Made by a program: the position numbers and the translations under genes. 64,000 nucleotides of DNA from Vagococcus intermedius (GTDB lineage Bacteria; Bacillota; Bacilli; Lactobacillales; Vagococcaceae), in contig NZ_CP110232.1 of NCBI RefSeq assembly GCF_029144185.1, forward strand, positions 434,001-498,000, written 5' to 3'. The first letter of the stretch is position 1, and every line of letters begins with the position of its first letter. Below are positions 35,677-44,084 of this stretch, piece by piece. The notes under the pieces were generated by a model. The model had not been told where the DNA came from. It ran no database searches and worked only from the letters and a program-made list of their open reading frames with translations.

Positions 35677-36303
35677 TTATAAAATATAATCTTTGGCAAT
35701 AAAGGCTGTCCCAACGGTTATAGATTCAGGTAATTCTAAAATACCTTTTGCTTTTGGAGCATTTGGAACAGCTAATTCACTAGCTGAACAAATCATCCCA
35801 AGACTTTCAACACCACGTAGAGCACCAGGCCAAATCATTAGCCCATCAGGCATCATAGCGCCAGGTTTAGCGACAACAACTTTTAGGCCTTCACGAATGT
35901 TTGAGGCACCGCAAACGATTTGTAATACCTCACCATTGTCAACCTCAGTTTGAGTGACAGAGAGGTGATCTGAATCTGGGTGTGGCACACATTCTTTAAC
36001 AAAACCGACAACAATTTTTGGGCGACCATCGTCTGTTATGGCTTCCGTAAATCCTTGTGTAGTTAGCTCATCGTTTAGAGAAGCTAGTTGTTGGCTAGTT
36101 AAGAAAATTTGACCGTTACCAGTTATATCTGGCAATAAGATTGAGGCATCAAAAATATTCCATGCAACCGTCTCATTTGAGTCTTTTAAAAAGACACGTG
36201 TAATAGTGCCGCGGCGTTCCATTTCTACTGCTTGTCCATTTGCATTTGCAACGGTTACTAAAAGAGTATCACCGACTGCTTTTTTATTATAACTAAAAAT
36301 CAT
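35677..36303 (-). CDS. ytpR: YtpR family tRNA-binding domain protein
   Basis: Cytosolic protein of 208 residues: an N-terminal DUF4479 region (about 1-85) followed by an EMAP/Myf-type OB fold tRNA-binding domain (about 92-200). The latter has IVVGFVKECVPHPDSDHLSVTQTEVDNGEVLQIVCGASNI and GVESLGMICSASEL. It resembles the N-terminal domain of PheT but is free-standing. It ends the minus-strand run pepA-ytpP-uspA-ytpR, equivalent to the Bacillus ytoP-ytpP-ytpQ-ytpR neighbourhood; here a uspA gene replaces ytpQ. Confidence 0.93.
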   Translation of the reverse strand: MIFSYNKKAVGDTLLVTVANANGQAVEMERRGTITRVFLKDSNETVAWNIFDASILLPDITGNGQIFLTSQQLASLNDELTTQGFTEAITDDGRPKIVVGFVKECVPHPDSDHLSVTQTEVDNGEVLQIVCGASNIREGLKVVVAKPGAMMPDGLMIWPGALRGVESLGMICSASELAVPNAPKAKGILELPESITVGTAFIAKDYIL

Positions 36304-36330
36304 TATATTCTCCTTTAAATAAATCTACTA

Positions 36331-36795
36331 TTATTTCTCATCAAGGGTAGGTCTAACTACTAAAACATCACAAGGGGCGTTACGAATGACATAGTCACTG
36401 ACGCTACCCATCATTAATTTTTCGACGGCACTTAAACCAGATTGCCCGACCATAATCAAATCAGCTTGATATTTTTGAGGTAATTCTTCAGCCATTAATA
36501 CTTTTGGCGAACCAAAAGCTAAAACTGTCTCAACTTGAGGACATCCTTTTTTTATAGCATGTTGCTTGTACTCTTCTAAGACTTCTTTAGAACGATCAGT
36601 TTCCTGTTGTAATAAATCAGCATTTGTTAATGAGTATCCCATATTACCGTATAAACGATTTTCAATAATATGCACGACCACAACTTTAGCTTTGTTACGT
36701 TGTGCTACAAATAAAGCTTTGTCAAAGGCATTACGAGCTTGTTCACTACCATCAATTCCAACGAGGATAGTTTGATATTCTTGTGTTTCTACCAT
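36331..36795 (-). CDS. universal stress protein (UspA family)
   Basis: ATP-binding Usp-fold protein of about 154 residues. N-terminal ILVGIDGSEQARNAFDKAL and the C-terminal nucleotide-binding pattern MVGQSGLSAVEKLMMGSVSDYVIRNAPCDVLVV (G-2x-G-9x-G-S) predict an ATP-binding member. The start is the ATG at 36795-36793, eight bases after GGAAGG; a GTG three codons upstream is possible. It is 27 bases before ytpR and 23 bases after ytpP, so probably in the same transcript. Confidence 0.9.
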   Translation of the reverse strand: MVETQEYQTILVGIDGSEQARNAFDKALFVAQRNKAKVVVVHIIENRLYGNMGYSLTNADLLQQETDRSKEVLEEYKQHAIKKGCPQVETVLAFGSPKVLMAEELPQKYQADLIMVGQSGLSAVEKLMMGSVSDYVIRNAPCDVLVVRPTLDEK

Positions 36796-36818
36796 AATGT
36801 TCACCTTCCTATCGAGGT

Positions 36819-37145
36819 TTAGTTTAAAGTGTCTGTTACTTCAGTTAGAAAAGTAACGACATCTTCTTTGGTTTTTCGTTCTTTATTCACAAGGCGACCT
36901 TGTTCTTTGCCATTAACAGTTACGATAAAACTAGGGATACCAAACACTGCCCAGTCACTGCAGAGATCAATGTAGGCATCACGATCTACTTGGATAAATT
37001 TAAAATTGGGAAAAGCAGCCTCAATCTCAGGCATAACTGGTTTAATATAAACACAGTCACCACACCAATCTGCTGTGAAGAAAAAGACACACGAATCATT
37101 TTCAACATAACCAGCGAGTTCTTCTAAAGAGCTGGGGATAATCAT
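36819..37145 (-). CDS. ytpP: thioredoxin-like protein YtpP
   Basis: Thioredoxin-fold protein of 108 residues. The active-site motif is ADWCGDCVYIKP, a CGDC redox pair instead of the CGPC of TrxA, and the cis-Pro motif is FGIPSF. The family length and the seven-base gap to the pepA stop codon favour the ATG at 37145-37143. The longer in-frame start at 37190 lies inside pepA. A general thiol-disulfide role is likely; partners are unknown. Confidence 0.9.
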   Translation of the reverse strand: MIIPSSLEELAGYVENDSCVFFFTADWCGDCVYIKPVMPEIEAAFPNFKFIQVDRDAYIDLCSDWAVFGIPSFIVTVNGKEQGRLVNKERKTKEDVVTFLTEVTDTLN

Positions 37146-37152
37146 AAGTGAC

Positions 37153-38229
37153 CTACTTTCCGTAAATGATTTCGTTAACTTTATCGGCATCTAAAGCTAG
37201 TAATGATTGAATGACCATCTCTTTAGCTGCATTGTAGTCTTCAATATTAAACATTGTTTGGTGGGTATGGATATAACGACCTGCTACCCCAATCACTGCA
37301 CTAGGGACACCATTATTCATTAAATGAGCTGCACCGGCATCTGTGCCACCTTTAGAAACAAAATATTGATGCTTAATTTTATTTTCTTCAGCAACATCTA
37401 ATAAGAAATTACGCATACGTCCAAGCGTAATCATACCTGGATCGAAAATACGAACTAAGAAGCCTTCACCTAAATGGCCAAAAGTATCTTTTTTACCATT
37501 TAAATCATTGGCTGGAGAACAGTCAACCGCAAAGAATAGATCTGGTTGGAATTTGTGTGTTGAAGGGCGTGCTCCACGTAACCCAACTTCTTCTTGGACA
37601 TTAGCTCCAGCAATTAAAGTAAATGGCAGGTCCATATCTTTTAGTTCTTCCAATACTTCAATTACAAGGGTACAACCATAACGGTTATCCCAAGCTTTAC
37701 TAATGATATTTTTACCATTAGCTGTTTTAATTGTCTCTGAAACAGGGACGATGCTATCGCCTGGACGAACACCGTAGCTTTCAGCTTCTTCTTTTGAATC
37801 AAAACCAGCATCAAATAAAATATCTGATACTTCAAATTTTGCTTGTCCATCAGTGCCACGTAATAAATGCGGCGGTACTGATGAAGAGATAACTGGATAG
37901 TTTCCTTTACGAGTCTTTAAAGTGAAACGTTGAGCTGAGACAACATATGGGTTCCAGCCACCTAGTGGGACAACACGGAACATCCCATTGTCTTGAATTT
38001 GTGAGAGCATAAAACCTACTTCATCCATATGGGCTGCTAACATAATTTTAGGCGCATTTTCAACTTTACTCTTACGAATACCAAAAACACCGCCTAAGCC
38101 ATCATAGTCAATTTTATCGACAAAAGGTGCGATTTCTTTAGTCATTACCTCGCGTACATCGTCTTCAAAACCACTTGTACCTTGAATTTCTGTCATTTTT
38201 TTAATTAATTGAAAAGTTTTATCTTCCAT
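37153..38229 (-). CDS. pepA: M42 family glutamyl aminopeptidase (PepA/YtoP)
   Basis: Dinuclear metalloaminopeptidase of 358 residues. M42 hallmarks are KIMLAAHMDEVGFM (first metal His-Asp, about 64), ISKAWDNRYG (bridging Asp), NVQEEVGLRGARPS (catalytic and metal Glu pair), FAVDCSPAND and KGGTDAGAAHL with a C-terminal RYIHTHQTMFN. It cleaves acidic N-terminal residues from peptides. Start at the ATG behind GAGGTG. It is the first gene of the pepA-ytpP-uspA-ytpR run. Confidence 0.94.
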   Translation of the reverse strand: MEDKTFQLIKKMTEIQGTSGFEDDVREVMTKEIAPFVDKIDYDGLGGVFGIRKSKVENAPKIMLAAHMDEVGFMLSQIQDNGMFRVVPLGGWNPYVVSAQRFTLKTRKGNYPVISSSVPPHLLRGTDGQAKFEVSDILFDAGFDSKEEAESYGVRPGDSIVPVSETIKTANGKNIISKAWDNRYGCTLVIEVLEELKDMDLPFTLIAGANVQEEVGLRGARPSTHKFQPDLFFAVDCSPANDLNGKKDTFGHLGEGFLVRIFDPGMITLGRMRNFLLDVAEENKIKHQYFVSKGGTDAGAAHLMNNGVPSAVIGVAGRYIHTHQTMFNIEDYNAAKEMVIQSLLALDADKVNEIIYGK

Positions 38230-38387
38230 AATTGTCACCTCTGCAAGTTGCAGAGCTCACCTCACTTTCGTGTAATATCTATATTATAACGCATAGAGGC
38301 TAATATTTCATTGCTTTATCTGTTTAAATTAAAGGCTATGTTATAATAATCAAAGAAGATATAGTTGTGTTTTGAGGAGGAGAGGTA

Positions 38388-38939
38388 GTGCCTGATTATT
38401 TAGACAGTATAAAACATTTTAGACCAACAACTCAACAAGAAAAAGTAGACCAACACCAAATTTTGATCTATGAATCGCTCTTTTCAAATTTATTGGAACG
38501 TCAAAATACTATAGCGCATTATACTAGTTCATTATTTATTGTTAATAAAGAGCGGACTAAAGTCTTATTTATTTATCATAAATTATATGACGCGTGGTGT
38601 TGGGTAGGAGGGCACGCTGATGGTGAGAAAAATTTAGCTAAAGTTGCTTTGAAAGAAGCTCAAGAAGAAACCGGGCTAGTTGATGTTAGCTTAATCTCTA
38701 AAGAAATTGTTAGTTTAGATATTTTACCGGTGGCCGGGCATTTTAAAAAAGGGAAGTGGGTTAGTGCCCATCAACATTTATCAGTAGCTTTTTTGGGTGA
38801 GGCAGATGACACTCTACCATTGAAAGTCAATCAAGAAGAGACAAAAGCGGTCTCTTGGTTGCCTATTGAGCAGCTTGAAGTGAAGTCAGGTGAGGCTCAC
38901 ATGTTACCAATCTATCAAAAAATAGTGGCTAAAATTTGA
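38388..38939 (+). CDS. NUDIX hydrolase
   Basis: Hydrolase of nucleoside diphosphate-linked compounds, 183 residues. The Nudix box GHADGEKNLAKVALKEAQEETGL is complete at about residues 76-97, with Lys in place of the usual Arg before the EEXGX core. The N-terminal part (about 1-50) is longer than a bare Nudix domain. Substrate unknown. The start is GTG 38388 behind GGAGGAGAGG. It faces the pepA operon divergently and is followed by a small PepSY-like gene 119 bases on. Confidence 0.88.
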   Translation: MPDYLDSIKHFRPTTQQEKVDQHQILIYESLFSNLLERQNTIAHYTSSLFIVNKERTKVLFIYHKLYDAWCWVGGHADGEKNLAKVALKEAQEETGLVDVSLISKEIVSLDILPVAGHFKKGKWVSAHQHLSVAFLGEADDTLPLKVNQEETKAVSWLPIEQLEVKSGEAHMLPIYQKIVAKI

Positions 38940-39058
38940 TAGATAACTCATTAAATTGTCATAAAACCCATAATTGTTATTAATAAAAGCTAGCTTTCAT
39001 GCAAAATGTGATAAAATAAACAATAATAATGATTCGATTAAGAAAAAGGGGCTTTGAT

Positions 39059-39385
39059 ATGAGTAAAAAAATGACGGAGTATTTAGGTATAGGGCTAGGA
39101 ATTGGTGTAGTAGTAGGTGTAGCCGCTTCCATTTGGTATAGAAAAAAAGCGACAGTCGATGCTAATTTAGTATTAGAAAAAGTAAAAAAATCATTTCTTG
39201 AAGAGGGGCCAATTGAAGGTGCATGGATTCAATATCATCAAGAACCCTTACAAAAATTTGCTTTAAAGACCAAAGTCTATCTAGGTGGGATTACCCGACT
39301 AGAAGATGATGAGATGATTCAATATGAGTTTGTGGCAGATGCCTATACGGGAAGTGTTTTAGACATCTACCGCTTAGAAAATTAA
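39059..39385 (+). CDS. small membrane-anchored PepSY-like protein
   Basis: Protein of 108 residues with one N-terminal helix (EYLGIGLGIGVVVGVAASIWY, about 6-26) and an extracellular domain. The segment DANLVLEKVKKSFLEEGPIEGAWI to YEFVADAYTGSVLDIYRLEN resembles a PepSY/propeptide domain. This is a family-level impression. The start is ATG 39059 behind AAGGGG; an ATG ten codons upstream lacks a ribosome-binding site. It is convergent with trmB across a terminator. Confidence 0.75.
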   Translation: MSKKMTEYLGIGLGIGVVVGVAASIWYRKKATVDANLVLEKVKKSFLEEGPIEGAWIQYHQEPLQKFALKTKVYLGGITRLEDDEMIQYEFVADAYTGSVLDIYRLEN

Positions 39386-39417
39386 AAAAAGACCTCCTAA
39401 TTAGGAGGTCTTTTTTT
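39384..39417. terminator. bidirectional terminator between the PepSY-like gene and trmB
   Basis: GACCTCCTAATTAGGAGGTC palindrome with A7 before and T7 after. Confidence 0.92.
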
Positions 39418-39418
39418 G

Positions 39419-40060
39419 TTATTTAGGAAAGTAAGCTTCTACTCGGTAGATACGTTGACCACGGCTTGAGAATTTTTCTTCATATTCAGTCATAATATTA
39501 CCTTCATAAGAGCTTGTATGTAAGTCTAGCCAAACTTGTTTGATAATCATGCCGTACTGTGAAAAGCTACCTAGTGAGTATTCAAAAAGACCTTGATTAT
39601 CAGTTTTAAAGTGAATCTCTCCATTATCTGGCAAGATTTTTTCAAATGTCGCTAGAAACGTTTTATAAGTCAAACGACGTTTAGCATGTTTTGTTTTAGG
39701 CCAAGGATCAGAAAAGTTGAGATATAACAGGCTGATTTCCCCTTTTTCAAAGTAATCAGTTAGATCACGACCGTCTGCATGGAGTAATTGAAGGTTTGGC
39801 AACTCTTCAGCGATTAATTTATCTAGAGCAACAACTAGGACGCTCATTTCAATTTCAATCCCAATATAGTTAATATCAGGATTAGCTTTGGCCATTTCAG
39901 TGATAAATTGCCCTTTTCCTGTTCCAACTTCGATATGGATAGGTTGTTCTTGTTTAAACCGTTGTTGCCAACGACCTTTCCAATTTTCTGGATCAGATAC
40001 AACATATTGTGGGTATTCTAAGATACGATCTTTAGCCCATGGTTTATTTCTTACGCGCAT
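39419..40060 (-). CDS. trmB: tRNA (guanine-N7-)-methyltransferase TrmB
   Basis: SAM-dependent enzyme of 213 residues forming m7G46 in tRNA. Motif I is [16 protein letters not shown] (about 41-56) and the TrmB signature is [19 protein letters not shown] (about 114-132), with the conserved TEYEEKF near the end. It is downstream of the ytmP/ccrZ homologue with 62 bases between, the same pairing as ytmQ-ytmP in B. subtilis and ccrZ-trmB in S. pneumoniae. Confidence 0.97.
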   Translation of the reverse strand: MRVRNKPWAKDRILEYPQYVVSDPENWKGRWQQRFKQEQPIHIEVGTGKGQFITEMAKANPDINYIGIEIEMSVLVVALDKLIAEELPNLQLLHADGRDLTDYFEKGEISLLYLNFSDPWPKTKHAKRRLTYKTFLATFEKILPDNGEIHFKTDNQGLFEYSLGSFSQYGMIIKQVWLDLHTSSYEGNIMTEYEEKFSSRGQRIYRVEAYFPK

Positions 40061-40122
40061 AATAATTCTCCTCTTTTTTTACAATTAAAAACTCTCTGAT
40101 ATTATATCAGAGAGAGTGGTAG

Positions 40123-40905
40123 TTAATAAACATAAAGTTCTTTTAAAAGTGTCATTTCCTGATTTAATTGCTTTGTATCTTGACGGATATGACAATTTTT
40201 AATTCTTATAAGAAAATCAATTCCTGCGTACCAGAAGATACGATCGATATTTTCTTGTGTATCAGGTAAACCATAGCGTTCTAACCAGGTACCCCATTCG
40301 CGATAAGGAAGATAACGACCTAAGATAGTTCCTAGGTCTGTCGCAGGATCAGCTAACATGCTTGACTCCCAATCAACTAAATATAGTTTTCCAGTCTCAG
40401 ATAATAACCAATTTTTATGGATTGGATCACCATGGCAAGCAGAGAAACCACTTTCTTTAGGAATATTATCTTCAAGATAATGTAAAACCTCTCCTAAGTA
40501 GTCGTCTTTCTTCAGCTCAAAAGGTAACTCTTCAGCATAGTAACTGATAAAATCAAGTGGTGTTCGTTTATTTCCACCAACGCGACCCAACATATTTTTT
40601 AAAGACTCAGATTCGTGTAAATGTTTTAGAACAGTCACGACATCGTCGTTATGTCCTAATTCTTGAGGTCTTAATAAATTACCATCTAACCATTCTTGTG
40701 CTGTTAAAACAGCACCGTCACTGGTTCGTTTAGTCCAGACTAGTTTTGGTGCGATTTCTTCACGTGAAAGGGCCGCTAAAAAAGGAGAAGCGTTGCGCTT
40801 TATAAATACTTTTTCAGAGTCAGACATCCCCATATATGCTTGACCAGTATCTCCTTTTATCGGTTGGAGCAACCATTTTTTATCAAATTGAAAATCAGTA
40901 GTCAT
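40123..40905 (-). CDS. ccrZ: phosphotransferase-family kinase, CcrZ/YtmP homologue
   Basis: APH-like kinase of about 260 residues. The catalytic loop reads ACHGDPIHKNWLLS (about 159-172) and the metal-binding loop LYLVDWESSMLADPATDLGTIL (about 176-197). The S. pneumoniae homologue CcrZ couples replication initiation to division and phosphorylates (deoxy)ribose-type sugars; it also lies by trmB. Orthology rests on sequence pattern plus synteny. The start is the ATG at 40905-40903 behind GGTGGAG. The longer in-frame start at 40977 overlaps that site and adds 24 unconserved residues. Confidence 0.85.
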   Translation of the reverse strand: MTTDFQFDKKWLLQPIKGDTGQAYMGMSDSEKVFIKRNASPFLAALSREEIAPKLVWTKRTSDGAVLTAQEWLDGNLLRPQELGHNDDVVTVLKHLHESESLKNMLGRVGGNKRTPLDFISYYAEELPFELKKDDYLGEVLHYLEDNIPKESGFSACHGDPIHKNWLLSETGKLYLVDWESSMLADPATDLGTILGRYLPYREWGTWLERYGLPDTQENIDRIFWYAGIDFLIRIKNCHIRQDTKQLNQEMTLLKELYVY

Positions 40906-41029
40906 TTTTGCTCCACCTTTAACATTGTTTACTCTATTCGTACCCTCCATTGTAAGATTATGTTTGTTCTTCGTCAAGAGTGTTTTTAGTTTATTTTAGC
41001 TGATAAGAAAATAATTTAAAAACTATTTT

Positions 41030-42250
41030 TTAAAATCGATCCATTTTTTTGAGACGACTCGGAATATAAAAGAAAGTTAATAGGACAATTTCACTTACCA
41101 AGGCACTAATCAAGCCAAGGCTTTCTTTGAGAGTCTGTAAGTTAAAGACACTAACAATTGTAAAAATCAAGCCACTTACCAAGATAACTTGGCTGATAAG
41201 ATTCGTAATGGCCTGCTTTTGTTGTGAGTGACTAACTGGATAGAGTTGGGTCATCAGCATATAGTCAAATTGTTTATAGAGAGGAATTAACTGGAATCCG
41301 ATTAAATAAATGAAAACCATGGCAACCAAGATAATTAAAATAAAATCATCTAAAAAAGCTAGAATGATTGAACCAATTAGCACTAAGCGTAGAGCTAATC
41401 CACTAAATGTTGTGCTACGTAAGAAGCTATGTAAAAATAAATAGTAATAAGTGTTAGCTTGTACAGGTTTTATCAAGGTGAAAAGTGGGTCTAGCCATTT
41501 ACGACGTTTAGTTTTAGTTGTGATACCTGGAACGTCAGTGAACAAGTTAATAAATTGATAAATTACTTTTAAGCGTTGTTGCTCTGTTTCAATCAAATAC
41601 TCCCAAGCAATTGTCCGACTGGCAATAATTTTTTTCGCTTGGCTTAAAAAATAAAGAGTCATGATGGTAGCGAGTAAGAGAGCAATGATTGGAAAATCAA
41701 AAGCAATCAAGCTTGAGGTAATAAATGCTGTTATTAGCCAAAAGCTGAAAAGTTTTTTGATTTGTTTATCAGTATCTACAAAATGTTTACTTAACAAAAT
41801 AGCTAGATGACTTGCTTTAAGCCCCCATAAGCTAGCAATGATTATGATAAATGAGACTAGGTCAGTGCGATTAAGTGCAATCATTAGAGGCATTAACATA
41901 CCAGTTATCAGTGCAATAGCAATAAAAGGCAAAGAAAGAGAATGCCTGTAGGCCTGCTTTAAATAAAGAGTCATTTCTTTTTCTTTAGGTAAAAGAAAAA
42001 GAAAATCCGCCTCCTTAGCCAGAGTGGCTAGTTTGCCAATAAATAAACTGCTAAATAAAATTAGAAGACTGATTAATTGACCTGGAAGCCAACCTTTAGA
42101 AAGTGTCTTGACAAAATCAGCATAATAAAAGCCAAATCCTCCTAATAAGAAGGTTGAGACTAACACAATATGATCATTAAAAACATATTTTAAATAACGC
42201 ATCAGTTTATTTTGATGTTGGTTCAGTCGCTTTTTATAAAAAGTGTCCAT
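41030..42250 (-). CDS. ecsB: ABC transporter permease EcsB
   Basis: Membrane subunit of the EcsAB ABC transporter, 406 residues with about eight or nine hydrophobic segments and a conserved N-terminal DTFYKKRLNQHQNKLMRYLKYVFNDH. In B. subtilis loss of Ecs impairs secretion, competence and intramembrane proteolysis by RasP, and in enterococci Ecs affects peptide pheromone processing. It overlaps the ecsA stop codon by one base, so translation is coupled. The low-complexity hydrophobic sequence gives no substrate clue. Confidence 0.9.
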   Translation of the reverse strand: MDTFYKKRLNQHQNKLMRYLKYVFNDHIVLVSTFLLGGFGFYYADFVKTLSKGWLPGQLISLLILFSSLFIGKLATLAKEADFLFLLPKEKEMTLYLKQAYRHSLSLPFIAIALITGMLMPLMIALNRTDLVSFIIIIASLWGLKASHLAILLSKHFVDTDKQIKKLFSFWLITAFITSSLIAFDFPIIALLLATIMTLYFLSQAKKIIASRTIAWEYLIETEQQRLKVIYQFINLFTDVPGITTKTKRRKWLDPLFTLIKPVQANTYYYLFLHSFLRSTTFSGLALRLVLIGSIILAFLDDFILIILVAMVFIYLIGFQLIPLYKQFDYMLMTQLYPVSHSQQKQAITNLISQVILVSGLIFTIVSVFNLQTLKESLGLISALVSEIVLLTFFYIPSRLKKMDRF

Positions 42251-42990
42251 CAGCTTGTAACTCCTTCTTCTTTTGTTAGAGTGAGGTAAATATCATCTAA
42301 TGAAGAATGAGGTAAATCGAATTCCTCTCTTAACTCATTTAAGGTACCAACGGCTCTAACTTGCCCTTCATGTAACACGATAAAGCGATCACAGTATTTT
42401 TCTGCCGTGGCCAGGATGTGAGTAGACATAAGAATCGCCGCGCCTTGATCACGCATCGCTAGCATCAATTCTAATAAAGAATGGATCGCTAAAGGATCAA
42501 GACCTAAGAAAGGTTCGTCGATAATATATAGACTAGGTTCTACTAAAAAAGCACATAGTACCATGACTTTTTGTTTCATTCCTTTGGAAAAATTAGCAGG
42601 AAACCAGTCTAGTTTATTTTCTAGGCGAAAAGTTTGTAAAAGAACATTTGCTCGTTGCCAGACAACTTCTTGTGGGATATCATACGCCATGGCAGTAATC
42701 TCGATATGTTCTTTTAAAGTTAATTCATCGTATAAGATAGGTGTTTCGGGAATGTAACCAATTTTTTTACGATAATTATTAGGATCAGCTTGGAGCGTCT
42801 GATTGTCAATCATGATTTTTCCTTTGTGAGGAGTGAGGAGACCAATAATATTTTTAATAGTCGTACTTTTTCCTGCTCCATTTAACCCGATTAACCCTAC
42901 TAGTTCCCCTTTTTTTATTTCAAAATTAATATCTTTTAAGACTGGTACGGGACCATACCCACCAGTTAAGTGCTCGATTATTAAACTCAT
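42250..42990 (-). CDS. ecsA: ABC transporter ATP-binding protein EcsA
   Basis: ATPase subunit of Ecs, 246 residues. Walker A is GLNGAGKSTT (about 36-45), the signature is the degenerate FSKGMKQKV, Walker B is LYIIDEPFLGLDPL and the H-loop is ILMSTHIL. It starts the ecsA-ecsB operon on the minus strand, divergent from hit with 132 bases between, the same order as B. subtilis hit-ecsA-ecsB. Shine-Dalgarno GGAGG. Confidence 0.95.
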   Translation of the reverse strand: MSLIIEHLTGGYGPVPVLKDINFEIKKGELVGLIGLNGAGKSTTIKNIIGLLTPHKGKIMIDNQTLQADPNNYRKKIGYIPETPILYDELTLKEHIEITAMAYDIPQEVVWQRANVLLQTFRLENKLDWFPANFSKGMKQKVMVLCAFLVEPSLYIIDEPFLGLDPLAIHSLLELMLAMRDQGAAILMSTHILATAEKYCDRFIVLHEGQVRAVGTLNELREEFDLPHSSLDDIYLTLTKEEGVTS

Positions 42991-43058
42991 GTTAATTCCT
43001 CCGATAAATTGTGTGTGCTTAATTATATCATAATCATTTTTACAAGTAGAGAATAGCT

Positions 43059-43088
43059 TTGACTTTTAGGTTAACTATCACGTATCAT
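43059..43088 (+). promoter_or_regulatory. sigma-A promoter of hit-ytxH
   Basis: TTGACT at 43059-43064, 18 bases, TATCAT at 43083-43088. Confidence 0.7.
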
Positions 43089-43122
43089 GAAGCATATAAG
43101 AAATTAAAAGGAGTTAGTGATT

Positions 43123-43557
43123 ATGGAAAATTGTATCTTTTGTAAAATAGTTAAAGGAGATATTCCCAGCTATAAAGTCTATGAAGATGAAGCGGTCTAT
43201 GCTTTTCTTGATATTACGCAAGTAACAGAAGGTCATACATTAGTTATTCCTAAGAAACATGTTAAAGATATTTTTGAATATGATGAAGACTTGGCAAGTA
43301 ATCTATTTGCTCGTGTTCCTAAGATTGCTCGAGCTTTAGAAAAAACCTTCCCAGAGATGGCAGGTCTAAATTTAGTTAATAATAATAAAGAATTAGCGTA
43401 TCAATCCGTTTTTCACTCCCATCTTCATTTAATTCCACGTTATAGTAAGCAAGATCAATTCAGCCTCACTTTTGGTGAGACTACTAAAAAGTATACAACT
43501 GAGGAGATGGCAGAGATGGCACAAGCAATTAATGAACAGGTGATGGCCAATGATTAA
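43123..43557 (+). CDS. hit: HIT family protein (Hit)
   Basis: Histidine-triad nucleotide-binding hydrolase of 144 residues. NCIFCKIVKGDIPSYKVYED contains the zinc-type CxxC, and the histidine triad is HSHLHLIPRY (HxHxHxx, about 105-111). It is probably an AMP-lysine or adenylate hydrolase; the physiological role is unknown. The start is ATG 43123, nine bases after AAAAGGAG; the GTG at 43117 is too close to that site. It is divergent from ecsA and overlaps the ytxH-like gene by eight bases. Confidence 0.94.
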   Translation: MENCIFCKIVKGDIPSYKVYEDEAVYAFLDITQVTEGHTLVIPKKHVKDIFEYDEDLASNLFARVPKIARALEKTFPEMAGLNLVNNNKELAYQSVFHSHLHLIPRYSKQDQFSLTFGETTKKYTTEEMAEMAQAINEQVMAND

Positions 43558-43891
43558 ACGATTTGCCAAAGGGATCTTAGTTGGGAGTGTGTTAGGTGGT
43601 GTTTTAGGGACGTTACTTGCTCCTCGTAGTGGTAAAGAAACTAAACAAAAACTAGCGGCTGATATGGATGAAGCAACGGCTGTGACGACTGAGTTAAATG
43701 ATAGTTTAGCCAAATTTAAAGTCTCGCTAACTGAACTAAAAAAAACAGCAGATGATTTGATTCCTAAAACAAAAGCTGAAACAGAAGAACGAATTCAACA
43801 TTTTAAATATCAGGCTGAACCACGTTTAAATGAAATAAATAAACAAGTCGATAAAATAAAATCACGTTTGGATCAAGAAAATAAGTCATAA
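43550..43891 (+). CDS. YtxH domain protein (YhaH-like)
   Basis: Protein of 113 residues with one glycine-rich N-terminal membrane segment (FAKGILVGSVLGGVLGTLLAPRSGKETKQKL, the YtxH pattern). A charged, mostly helical C-terminal region follows, with DELNDSL-like and LIPKTKAETEERIQ segments. YtxH proteins are stress-related and of unknown activity. It overlaps hit by eight bases and precedes prsA, as yhaH lies near hit and prsA in Bacillus. Confidence 0.88.
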   Translation: MIKRFAKGILVGSVLGGVLGTLLAPRSGKETKQKLAADMDEATAVTTELNDSLAKFKVSLTELKKTADDLIPKTKAETEERIQHFKYQAEPRLNEINKQVDKIKSRLDQENKS

Positions 43892-43990
43892 AGTTAGAAG
43901 AGTTTATGCCTAAGTTGAAGTAAACAGTTAAAAAATCACTTTTTTTGTGAATTTTATTAGATTTTGCTTTAAAAATTACAAAGACTTATC

Positions 43991-44018
43991 TTGTTTCTAA
44001 GAGTCAGTATGGTATAGT
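43991..44018 (+). promoter_or_regulatory. sigma-A promoter of prsA
   Basis: TTGTTT (43991-43996), 16 bases, TATAGT (44013-44018). Confidence 0.65.
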
Positions 44019-44084
44019 TATTTAGTAAATATTTTGTTACACCAACTTTAAATAAAAATTGAAATGAAATGGAAGTGTAAGTAA

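Noticed and set aside
35693-35953. 86-codon plus-strand frame opposite ytpR
   Set aside because: Shadow of the well-supported ytpR gene; no ribosome-binding site.
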